From a virus: a stretch of 48,681 nt of DNA. Made by a program: the position numbers and the translations under genes. Where the stretch lies: positions 1 to 48,681 of IMG/VR virus record IMGVR_UViG_3300036398_001822; one strand, 5' to 3'. The notes beneath the pieces were generated by a model. That model did no database searches and was not told the origin of the DNA. It worked only from the letters and a program-made list of their open reading frames with translations. Positions 19,401-28,375 of this stretch are shown in pieces (the first letter of the stretch is position 1; each line of letters starts with the position of its first letter).

Positions 19401-22400
19401 TATCATTATTAACCTTATATGCAAAAACTGTGGTTGGTAATCTATCAGTGACTACACCAACGGAATTTAAGGTAGACCCAATTCCAACTGATGTTGCACC
19501 TACACCTAAGAATGTAGATGTTGGTCTGTAGATAAGTTCTTCTCCAGTATTGAAGAAGTGATTATCAATAGAGAACTCACCAGTTGCTGCATTTAAAATT
19601 GTGGAGTCTTTTGGATCAAACTCCTTCATAAAGATTGGATATCCTTGATAGGTTAAATCAAAATTAAGTCTGTTTAGATTTTCACTATTTAATCCATAAT
19701 AATTTGCAGTATGAAGAGAATTGATTATACTTGCATACTCTAAATTATTTGGTTGATTGATTTCATCAGCAATTTTATAGAACTTCTCATTGAAAGAGAG
19801 AATTTCAAATGATCCAGAAAGATTTTGGTCTGGATAGAATACCAGACTTGCTGTTGATCCGGAAATGTTTCCACCAAAAGATCCTATTCCTGAGGTGCTT
19901 CCTACAGATAAGAATGGATATTGTACTGTATAAGTATCAGATCCATCAGAAATCATCATTATCTGATGTAAAGCACTTGTTTCTCCAATACTTACCTTTA
20001 CAACAGATTTTACTGATGTGAATAGAGTCGTATCAAGAGAAATAATTGTGGATGCTGAAGAGACAGTTGAAAAATCAGAAACATAGTTTACAGTTCTTTC
20101 AAATCCATCAATTTGCCCTGTCTTCTTAAATCTATAAGTTCCTATTCCAGATGCTGTGGTATTGAATCCAATATTCTTACTTCTAACAATAACATTATTG
20201 GAAGATGTATTTGTGTAATTGAGAGTTAGCACTCCACCCGAAATTGAAGCACCGAAGGATCCAATAAAGTTTCCAGTATATTCGCTATTGGAATCAAAGT
20301 AAAACTCAGTTAAGTTTGTATTGGTACCATCATGATCAACATATAGTTCAACATAATTCATCTCATTGGTTATTGTGTCTAATACGTGAATATTAGAATA
20401 GAGGGTTTCAAACGATGAAATATTTTTTGAAATCAGAGAAGTTGTTATTCCTGAAGATACGTTTGCATTGGATCCAATTAGATCAACAAATCCTACAGAA
20501 TATGTTCCAATTCCTGAGAAGAATGTTGAGAAATTATCAGATAGAATCTTAATCTTATAATCTGTATTATATGGATCATAAGGTGTAAATTTGAGGTTGA
20601 ATTCTCCAGTCTGATCAACATATCCTTCAACATCACCAACCTTACCTTCTAAGTTGCTGATACTTGCCTTCTCTAAAGTATAAACATCTTCATCATCGTT
20701 GATAACAACCAATTCTGTAAATTGAACCTGACTATAATCTAGGCTTGTAATCTGAACAAGATAGTTATTGTATTTGGTTGATTTGTTTATGGGAAGGATG
20801 TTAGCAAAAGTTTGAACATCACCTTCAGAGCTAGAGAATTGTGAACTAATATCATCAATTGAAAGAACACGATTAGTTCTACACTCAACATAGTCTGCTA
20901 ATTTTATGTTGCTGAATTTCAAGAATCTTGAAGTGGATCCTACAGTATCAATATCAACAACTAGGTCAATATTATTAATTGTATCCACTCTACTTTCATC
21001 GATGATATCATATAAAATTGTAGTAGATTCTGTTACATTGGTAGATCCGCTACCGACACTTTGAGTAATTGTTGTATCTGCGAAATTTTTTAATCCAATT
21101 GGGTGTAGAATACTATTAACTGGGCTAACAATATCAACCCACTCTTGATTACTTCTAACTGAGTAGGAAAGATTTTGGTAATAATCATTATCTGGAGTTA
21201 CTTGACTATCTTCATCTAATTTTCCAGTATTATCAGACCAACCAATTTCTTGAGTTGATCCATAACCAACACTGAAGTTTCCAGTATTTGTTCCTACATT
21301 ATCAATAGTAGCAATATTTCCCGACTGAACTCCACGAACTACTTGTCCAGAAGCAATTTTATAACTTCCAGATACTTTAATATAATTTTGATCATCTTGG
21401 GTTACTCTTAGATCCTGTATTTCAAATCCAGTTTCATTTCTAACAGATAATTGCTCACCAATAATGAAAGGTGAATAAGTCTGAGTAACTTCAAATTGTG
21501 GATAGTTATTAGAATTTATTATAAAGCTGGAAGAATCTTGGACGGTCTTAGCAATACCTACATTTGTAGAAAGACCCGCCAGATTATATTCTAATTTTCT
21601 TGGTAAGAGAGTTCCTGCATTTTCATAGACACTAACAGTGAAAAATTCATATCCATAATCTTCAGAATTAAATCCATCGCCATCAGTGCCGTACTTCTGA
21701 ACACCCTCTACGTAGATTTTATCTCCGACAGAGAAAGGTTCAGTTCCAAATCCACTCAGAGGAGTTACAAGATAGCAAGTAATTATTCCCGAAGAAGATC
21801 CTGTTATAGTTTGAATACCAATACCATTGGTATTGTTGATTGCTTTAATTGTAACTGGGGTAGATGGGAGTCCTTTTGGTTCCTGTTCAATATCTACAGA
21901 GATAACAGATGTTCCTGAAAGATTTGCTACAAGGAGACCAGAATCAATTTTAGAACCAGTCTCACTATCAACAATAATTAAGTTTGGAGCACTGGTGTAA
22001 TTTCTTCCATTATTGGTTATTTCAATAGAAGAAATTGTATTTGAGTTTTTAATTGTAAGTAGGGATGGTATTGTAGCAGTTGGTCTTAAAGTTTTGTCGG
22101 ACGGATACTCAAATCCTTCATTTACAATTCTTGTTTGATTTACTTTTCCAACTGAGTCTGATTTTGCGATTACATAGGCACCCTTTCCATTAGCGGAGTC
22201 TGATCCTACAAATGATGGAATCTTTTTAAATCCTATTCCTGACGATATGGATCTAATTTTAGAAATACCACCAGAAGCAGTGCTAGAAGTAGTTCTATAT
22301 TCAATAACATCACAATCTGAATAATTATAGTTCAGATTTTCTGGTAACTGCTGAAGGGATACTACAAAGGTGGTTTCACCAACACCAGAAATATTGTATG

Positions 22401-25400
22401 AACCATTATAAACACTATCTACAAATGCAATTTGAGAGTAATTAGTAACTTCAGTGTCTGCAGTGCTAATATAACCAGACTTTTCTAAGTTATAGAACAA
22501 CTTAGAGGGAAGTTCATTGTTATAGTTTATAGTCAACGATGCTGTTGAAGATAAACCTACTGTCCCAACTCCAGAAACAGAGAAAGAATTCGTAGATCCA
22601 ATAGAAACAAATTCATCTTTAAAAGTTTGATCGTAGAATACTTTAAACTTATATCCAGATAAAGAACTATCTGATAAGTCAAATACTACATTATTATTAG
22701 CAACTACATTTAATGGTGGGTTAATTGGAGATAATTGATGAGTAGCTGCTGGAGCATTTGTTATATCAATAAAGAGTGGATCCGTAGTTGTAGCATCTAC
22801 TAAAGTATCACATAACTTAATGTTATCGTTATCAACTTTATAAACATAGTAGAATCCAGTTGTTAATCCAGTAGCAGGTGCTGTACTTGAATATATGACC
22901 TTATCACCAGTATTAAAGATATGATTTTGTATTGTAATTTGATTTGTTACCGTATTGATTCCCGCAGAATCAAATGATACTGGATTAATTATGATTCTTT
23001 CTCTAACGGAATCATATTTTACCTTGATTGATGTTGAAGTTCCAATACCAACCGAAAGATTTGGTTTTACTTCCAAATCAACCTTGTCTCCAGATAGTAG
23101 ACCATGTGAGGTAGAAATTGAAACAGTTGATTTAATGCTATCAATATCTCCTTTTATCTGCTCAAAATTAGACTGAATTGAATATTGATAATTATCATCA
23201 CCATTACTTCTAAAGAATAGACCATTTGTTGAAGTGGTTAATCCAATTTGAGTAACAATTCCAATATGATCAACAGATTTTTTAATCACATATACTACTT
23301 GCTGATCTCCAGAACTTGGGAGATTAAATGTAGCACTTGTAGATGTATTAGATACTGAGATTGGTGAAGAGGATGATAATTTTCTAAAAATTACTTGCTG
23401 ATTATTTGCAAATGGATGATTGGGTAGGTAAATGGATTGTGTTGGGATTGAGGTTGGAATATTGCGGGTTCCAATTACAAAAGTGGTTGAGAATCCAACT
23501 CCAGAAGTGGTTCCTAAACCAACAGATTGTTTGGGGTTGAAGTAATAGGTGTCATTTACTTTAGAATCAAAATAAGAAACTGATTTATTAATTGTAAATG
23601 TATTTGGTATATAATTTACCGTTGTCGTTGCAGTATGTGCAGATCCAGTAGACTCTCTCACAACTCTCAGAACACTATCTTCATTGAAGATGTTGAGAAC
23701 TGATAAAGTCTCTCCTTCAATCTTTATAGAACTTCCTATGGAAATATTGTCAGGAATTCTATTAACGTAAATATCCGTAACTACTCCAGCAACACTGTAT
23801 ACTGGGATATCTTTTGATAGTGAAGAAGTATAAGATGTAACTCCTATTTGAGTAAAACCATTTAATGGAGAAAGTTCTGTTGAGAAACCAGAAACTGTTA
23901 CATAATCCAAGTTATTCAATGAATGATATGGGTCAACTGTTACTTTTACTTGTGCCCCACTATCCCAAGTGAAAACAACATCATCGTAAGAAGTTACATT
24001 AGTGTTAATGTTATCAATTCTCTTACCAGTTAACTCAGAAATTTGAGCAGAAAGTCCAGATCCTCCAGTATTGTCTTGGTTGAATTCTACAGAATCTCCA
24101 ACCTTATATTCATCACCTTCATTGATTATTTCATATGAAGTAATTGAACCAGAAGATACTGACTCCACAATTGTTAGTTGATCAATAACATCATTAGATT
24201 CAATAATGAAATCATTACCAGCAAATTCTTCATTTACTTTGTATGGTAGTGTATTTCTAATCAGACCAGATTCATTGAAATCAAAAGTTTGATCTAGATT
24301 ACTATTCTCCGAGATAAACTTAGATCTGTACTTATTACCAATAAAATATGGGAATTGTCCAACAACATCTCCGTAGATATCCTCTTCAGAAGTAGCAAAG
24401 TATGCATAAACACCATTTGGAAACTCTGGGGTTACACAATATCTTCCATTATATTCATCAAGATCTCCAGTATTAGTAAATACATAGTCTTCTACGAAGA
24501 ATCCAGGATCAAAACCATTTGGTCTATTTTGAACATTTGTTGTGTTCAAAGAATATCCAGATATTAATCTCTTAATTTCTGAGTTATCATCACTAGCATT
24601 AGAATATCCATAAGAACCATAAATTGGGTTTCCATCATATGCCCATCCAATAATTGGTGAGTGTTGAACTCCACTATCCGCAAATTCATCTTGAATCTTT
24701 TGTGAATATCCAGATACCGTATACTGTAAATTATTCAGTGATGAAATAAGGATATCATCAGCAAGTTCTCTTATATCATCTTCTTGTCCATATAAAACAT
24801 TCTTATTAACAGTTAATGATCTTACTTGTGCATTTAAAACTTCATTTCTTCCAGATGATTCAACAACAAGTGTAGTATTGGATGCACCATATCCCGTACC
24901 TGGATTTATGATAACAACATCTACAAGTTTATTATTAACAATGACTGGTTTAATAGTAGCACCAGTACCACTACCATAGATCTTAATTTCTGGTGTGGAA
25001 TAATATTCTGACCCACTATATTGGACATTAACATCTTCGATGCGTCCATTTACAACAACAGGTTTTAACTGAGCGTTTTTACCATTCTTAATAAGAATTT
25101 TTGGTTTCTTGTGTAGATTTAAAATATTTGATCCATAATCAGATCCATTTTCATAAACATAAACGTCAACGATACTACCCTTTACAATTGGAGTAGATAC
25201 AATTTGACCAACGAATTGTGTGCTTCCAATACCAGCAGTGCTGTATTGAACCGATAGGGAAATTTCTGGATAACTGAAAATTTGATAACCCGATCCAGTG
25301 CTTTCAAACTTTACGTAATTCTTTCTCAAGTAGTTTGACGTGTTTGTTCCTGCTACTCCAGCATTTGCAATTTTAAAAGTATCATTATCTACTTTGAGAA

Positions 25401-28374
25401 TGTAGTATTGATTTGATGTAGATACTCCAGAAATAGCAACAGGAACAGTTGTACCAACTCCAACAGTAGTAGAGTATATAACTAGATCTCCATCAGAAAA
25501 ACCATGATTCTTAAAGTATACTGTGCTATTAACAGTTGAAATTCCAGATGGACTTACCAGAAGTCTTCTGTTCTCATATCCACTTCCTGGATTAGTAACC
25601 TTAATCTGAGTTAAGGTCTTTTTAAGATCAGTTTCAAATTTGTGAATACCAGAATTTCCTATGGTGGTGAATCCTACAGTATTAATTCCTGCTAGGTAAT
25701 CAGATACAGTTTGATAAATCTGGATAGTGGTATCACTAATATATTTTGTAAAATATGTGGCTCCCTTTTTCAGGGTAATACCACTATCAGCATCAGATCC
25801 ATTAAATGTACCTATACCTATTGATTGGTTGTTTACTGGATTATATGTTATTTGTTGCCCATTAACAAGACCATGAGCCTTTGTAAAGGTTATAGTTTCG
25901 CTGGAAGTATCTAAACCGCCACCAAATCCAATCTGTCTAGCATCAAATTCTATTGCTCTTTTTCTTGTTTCAATTACTGGTTCAAATGTTGCACCCTTAC
26001 CATTTCCACCTGTAACTGCAATTGATACGATTGCATCAACATCAAAGTCTTGGGGATTTACATAAACCTTCTCAAAGGATCCTCTAACAACAGGTTGGAG
26101 GAGAGCATTGCCTGAAGATGGTTCTAATAAAGGTGGGTTTATTACATCAAAATTTGTCCCACCATTTAAAACCTGAACCGATTCTAATGAACCGTAGTAA
26201 ACCTTATCGTTTGTTTTATATCCACTAATTTCAACACCATTGACTAACATTCCAACGAATGATACTGGTGTTGGATCTGAATCCCCATCCGCAATATTAA
26301 CATTCAGTGGGAATTTTCTTAGAATCTTTTGTGGAGAGATAACCGATTCTTTTTGACTATTTAAAGTGAAATTATGAGTTCCTGATGTAAGAGGACCAAA
26401 TTGAACATAATTATCAGACCCTATAAAGGATCTTGATATGTACAATCTAATTTGACGCTTATCATTAATTACTTCGACATAATAAGTTCCCTCAGATAAT
26501 CCTGAGATTGGAGTTTCTGATGGTTTGTAGTAGATCTCAGATCCTGTCTGGAAGGAAACTTTATCCAAAAAGTTCAGAATGGAATAATTTCCCGTTGTTA
26601 CATCTTGACCAGAAACCGAAGATGCATTGTAACTGAATATTCCAATAGAAATCTGATAAGATGGAAGCGAGTTAGAGGCTACGTAAATGTATTCATCACC
26701 TTCAGTATAAACATTCTGAACATCACTGGTTAGATCAGAATACTCTAAAGGTACCTGAGAAGAAGTTGCAACTGATAATTTTCTTCTAATATCGTAATTG
26801 AAACTTTGATTGAGTGTGAATGTTCCGTTTGTTGTGATTTGTTTACCATTAATTTGAGTTACAACCAAATCGGAAGCATCTAGAGTCTCACTATTTCTAC
26901 TTAAGATATCAATAACATCTCCAACTTTCAAGCTGGACTTATCCACATCACTCTTTAAAGTGACTTGTGATATGGTTCCAGATGCAAAAGTAGAAATTTG
27001 ATATCTTGAACTGGTGTTATATGTCCAACTATTAGCAAAAATTTCTTTATATGTTGGATTGTCTACTGGGTTCTCAATAATTTCACCCAAATTTTTAACT
27101 GAAATTTCTTCACCAGCATCAATTGGTGATGATTGTGATATAGAGTTAAAGTCTGATAGAACTCCAGTGATCCTTAACTCAACAAGATTTTCTGAATTGC
27201 CGTCTTCAAATCCATAATAAGTTTCATCCGAACGAATATTTTCTGTAGGATTTATTTGCTCAACGATACCCGAGCATCCAAAAAATTGATTTATGCTCTT
27301 GCTAGTGTATTCAATTACATTATTTCCAGAATAAAGTTTTCCCGATTGTGGGAATCCAATAGTGGAATCTACAGTAATAACTTCGGATCCAATTGGAGCA
27401 CGCTGAACTACTTTGGTACTTCCAGTAATTCCAAATTTTCCAGTAATGGTTGGGAAAGAATCATCATAACCAATGAAGAGTAAAAGTTTATAATAAACTT
27501 TATCTCCTCTCCTGATGACTTCTACTTCAGATACGGATGCGCTTGTATTAGCATCTGTACTTTTCTTAATCGTTTGTCCTGCTAGTAGAACAGGATTACC
27601 TGAAATTCTTTCTGCAACAACTACTAATCTTCTTACATAAGTTGCTGAAGATGGTTTAATCAGTGAATTTTCAAGATTAATAATCTTTGGAGTTTCTCCA
27701 AATAAAACATTGAATAGAATTCTAAATGATTCTTCAGTACCTTTTGATTGATATAATGTTCTTGCTTCCTTTACAAAATTTCCTACGTTTAACTCAGGAG
27801 CAAAATCTAAGTTTTCTAGTCCTGGTGTAAATGTATACTTGAGATTATTATAAAACTCTTTTAAAAATAATGAACTTAAATTAATTACTGAAGTATTTGA
27901 ATTGTGCTCCGAACCATTAGAAGTTTCAAAAATCAGATCGCCAACATAGTTTGATGTATTGTTGGGAGTAATACCTGCATTATATGTTGTAATTCCACTA
28001 AATCCACGGATACAACCAGTAAAAGTATTTGTTGTAATACCAGTGTATGTGATGATCTCATCATCAATCTTTAACAAACCGTAGGACTGTGGAAATCCTT
28101 TTGTACTGGATACTTGAATCGTTGCAGAAGATGCTGAAATATCCGAACTTAAAGTAGTTGATCCAACTACAACCTCCGGAGTCAGATTGTCTAATTTGAT
28201 ATATTCGTCTAAATTCTCAGCAATATCTACAGGACCGCCTTGGTATTCCTGAGAAATGTAATATTGCTTTAAAAATTCGGCAGCCTTTGGACTTTCATCT
28301 AATATAAATTCTGGAAGTTGACTATCAATAACTTGCTGTATTTTTACCCTAGATTCAAAACCAGTTTGTATCAT
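16459..28374 (-). CDS. Giant baseplate-type virion protein (3971 aa, gp7 position)
   Basis: This open frame of almost 12 kb lies between gp6 and gp8, the position of T4 gp7 (about 1032 residues). The N-terminus MIQTGFESRVKIQQVIDSQL ... ESPKAAEFLKQYYISQEYQG is conserved at the start of the corresponding cyanophage protein. The body is a long series of beta-rich repeats, many of the type FxSHGLxxGDxVxY and GSGYTxxPxVxI. A YHYH-like motif (GWAYDGNPIYGSYGYS) begins at about residue 1243. The C-terminal part has FIVSGAADPVSAAVTAIVSS and repeated GxGY. It probably forms the outer wedge arm with attached surface domains; equivalence to gp7 is by position and N-terminus. Confidence 0.75.
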   Translation of the reverse strand: MIQTGFESRVKIQQVIDSQLPEFILDESPKAAEFLKQYYISQEYQGGPVDIAENLDEYIKLDNLTPEVVVGSTTLSSDISASSATIQVSSTKGFPQSYGLLKIDDEIITYTGITTNTFTGCIRGFSGITTYNAGITPNNTSNYVGDLIFETSNGSEHNSNTSVINLSSLFLKEFYNNLKYTFTPGLENLDFAPELNVGNFVKEARTLYQSKGTEESFRILFNVLFGETPKIINLENSLIKPSSATYVRRLVVVAERISGNPVLLAGQTIKKSTDANTSASVSEVEVIRRGDKVYYKLLLFIGYDDSFPTITGKFGITGSTKVVQRAPIGSEVITVDSTIGFPQSGKLYSGNNVIEYTSKSINQFFGCSGIVEQINPTENIRSDETYYGFEDGNSENLVELRITGVLSDFNSISQSSPIDAGEEISVKNLGEIIENPVDNPTYKEIFANSWTYNTSSRYQISTFASGTISQVTLKSDVDKSSLKVGDVIDILSRNSETLDASDLVVTQINGKQITTNGTFTLNQSFNYDIRRKLSVATSSQVPLEYSDLTSDVQNVYTEGDEYIYVASNSLPSYQISIGIFSYNASSVSGQDVTTGNYSILNFLDKVSFQTGSEIYYKPSETPISGLSEGTYYVEVINDKRQIRLYISRSFIGSDNYVQFGPLTSGTHNFTLNSQKESVISPQKILRKFPLNVNIADGDSDPTPVSFVGMLVNGVEISGYKTNDKVYYGSLESVQVLNGGTNFDVINPPLLEPSSGNALLQPVVRGSFEKVYVNPQDFDVDAIVSIAVTGGNGKGATFEPVIETRKRAIEFDARQIGFGGGLDTSSETITFTKAHGLVNGQQITYNPVNNQSIGIGTFNGSDADSGITLKKGATYFTKYISDTTIQIYQTVSDYLAGINTVGFTTIGNSGIHKFETDLKKTLTQIKVTNPGSGYENRRLLVSPSGISTVNSTVYFKNHGFSDGDLVIYSTTVGVGTTVPVAISGVSTSNQYYILKVDNDTFKIANAGVAGTNTSNYLRKNYVKFESTGSGYQIFSYPEISLSVQYSTAGIGSTQFVGQIVSTPIVKGSIVDVYVYENGSDYGSNILNLHKKPKILIKNGKNAQLKPVVVNGRIEDVNVQYSGSEYYSTPEIKIYGSGTGATIKPVIVNNKLVDVVIINPGTGYGASNTTLVVESSGRNEVLNAQVRSLTVNKNVLYGQEDDIRELADDILISSLNNLQYTVSGYSQKIQDEFADSGVQHSPIIGWAYDGNPIYGSYGYSNASDDNSEIKRLISGYSLNTTNVQNRPNGFDPGFFVEDYVFTNTGDLDEYNGRYCVTPEFPNGVYAYFATSEEDIYGDVVGQFPYFIGNKYRSKFISENSNLDQTFDFNESGLIRNTLPYKVNEEFAGNDFIIESNDVIDQLTIVESVSSGSITSYEIINEGDEYKVGDSVEFNQDNTGGSGLSAQISELTGKRIDNINTNVTSYDDVVFTWDSGAQVKVTVDPYHSLNNLDYVTVSGFSTELSPLNGFTQIGVTSYTSSLSKDIPVYSVAGVVTDIYVNRIPDNISIGSSIKIEGETLSVLNIFNEDSVLRVVRESTGSAHTATTTVNYIPNTFTINKSVSYFDSKVNDTYYFNPKQSVGLGTTSGVGFSTTFVIGTRNIPTSIPTQSIYLPNHPFANNQQVIFRKLSSSSPISVSNTSTSATFNLPSSGDQQVVYVIKKSVDHIGIVTQIGLTTSTNGLFFRSNGDDNYQYSIQSNFEQIKGDIDSIKSTVSISTSHGLLSGDKVDLEVKPNLSVGIGTSTSIKVKYDSVRERIIINPVSFDSAGINTVTNQITIQNHIFNTGDKVIYSSTAPATGLTTGFYYVYKVDNDNIKLCDTLVDATTTDPLFIDITNAPAATHQLSPINPPLNVVANNNVVFDLSDSSLSGYKFKVFYDQTFKDEFVSIGSTNSFSVSGVGTVGLSSTASLTINYNNELPSKLFYNLEKSGYISTADTEVTNYSQIAFVDSVYNGSYNISGVGETTFVVSLQQLPENLNYNYSDCDVIEYRTTSSTASGGISKIRSISSGIGFKKIPSFVGSDSANGKGAYVIAKSDSVGKVNQTRIVNEGFEYPSDKTLRPTATIPSLLTIKNSNTISSIEITNNGRNYTSAPNLIIVDSETGSKIDSGLLVANLSGTSVISVDIEQEPKGLPSTPVTIKAINNTNGIGIQTITGSSSGIITCYLVTPLSGFGTEPFSVGDKIYVEGVQKYGTDGDGFNSEDYGYEFFTVSVYENAGTLLPRKLEYNLAGLSTNVGIAKTVQDSSSFIINSNNYPQFEVTQTYSPFIIGEQLSVRNETGFEIQDLRVTQDDQNYIKVSGSYKIASGQVVRGVQSGNIATIDNVGTNTGNFSVGYGSTQEIGWSDNTGKLDEDSQVTPDNDYYQNLSYSVRSNQEWVDIVSPVNSILHPIGLKNFADTTITQSVGSGSTNVTESTTILYDIIDESRVDTINNIDLVVDIDTVGSTSRFLKFSNIKLADYVECRTNRVLSIDDISSQFSSSEGDVQTFANILPINKSTKYNNYLVQITSLDYSQVQFTELVVINDDEDVYTLEKASISNLEGKVGDVEGYVDQTGEFNLKFTPYDPYNTDYKIKILSDNFSTFFSGIGTYSVGFVDLIGSNANVSSGITTSLISKNISSFETLYSNIHVLDTITNEMNYVELYVDHDGTNTNLTEFYFDSNSEYTGNFIGSFGASISGGVLTLNYTNTSSNNVIVRSKNIGFNTTASGIGTYRFKKTGQIDGFERTVNYVSDFSTVSSASTIISLDTTLFTSVKSVVKVSIGETSALHQIMMISDGSDTYTVQYPFLSVGSTSGIGSFGGNISGSTASLVFYPDQNLSGSFEILSFNEKFYKIADEINQPNNLEYASIINSLHTANYYGLNSENLNRLNFDLTYQGYPIFMKEFDPKDSTILNAATGEFSIDNHFFNTGEELIYRPTSTFLGVGATSVGIGSTLNSVGVVTDRLPTTVFAYKVNNDTFKLSTRREYAFAGICVTFTSLGEGNAHQLEMAKKNEKSIISLDNIIQYPISYALISKTINNGSPIGSASSIFALSGISSININDIIKVDNEYMKVNSVGLGTTTSGPISFTGSVPLVQVQRGFVGSSATTHADSSTVDVYRGSFNISGNEIFFVSPPQGIIEDQLGPDVDNLAEARSTFNGRVFLRKDYSTNQLFDDISENFTGVGQTYTLSTQGISTVGFGTTGGNGIVLINGVFQTPTTSNNLSNNYSIIENTNVGISSIVFSGITSTNGSIIISESDVNMNQLPRGGVIVSLGSTPGVGYAPLVGASVTAIVGAGGSIVAIGIGSTGNYGSGYRNPVSIAITEFGHTGTAATISATVGAGGTLAFNIVGGGSGYTTPTINISAPNYENLPVIGVSRAGIGTTTETGVGLLLNVEVGASSTVGVGSTLFEVTGFSISRSGYGFKKGDVITPVGLVTDFGLPSPVSEFQLTILDTFTDSFGAWQFGELDYIDSVKDYQDGSRTRFPLFYNSQLLSFEKNSSDPDSQLIDFDALLVIFINGILQEPKTAYQFTGGTSFTFTEAPKPEDNISIFFYRGSSSDSVYRDVNETLKIGDDVRVYSNNSLLQSTVTQDTRVITDISSSDKIQTNLYTLQGIDTVNQKPISWTKQKVDKVIDGGIVSKARDSIEPQIYPTAKIIGNFSSSDSLVYVDDAQFFNYENVSPGNIQFDAFIVSGAADPVSAAVTAIVSSAGTISSLVINNAGSGYVGSAVTVSISAPPSVNVGVGITATASISIVNGSLSTVSITNPGFGYTTTIIPQVLVPLSDPVYENVSNITTVQGFSGDITGIQTTSGIGTDLAIKFTLDPTLSPFTNLSTGQPIYIFNTFVGQGVTSIINNDSNVVGVGTSFLDNVYHISAFNSSVGIITCNVASTSTLVGIATTGPSVGKFSWGKLSGFSRSSSPISLTVSSYRVDSGLSTFPTIQRRGYGLRNIGPIEKTL

Positions 28375-28375
28375 A

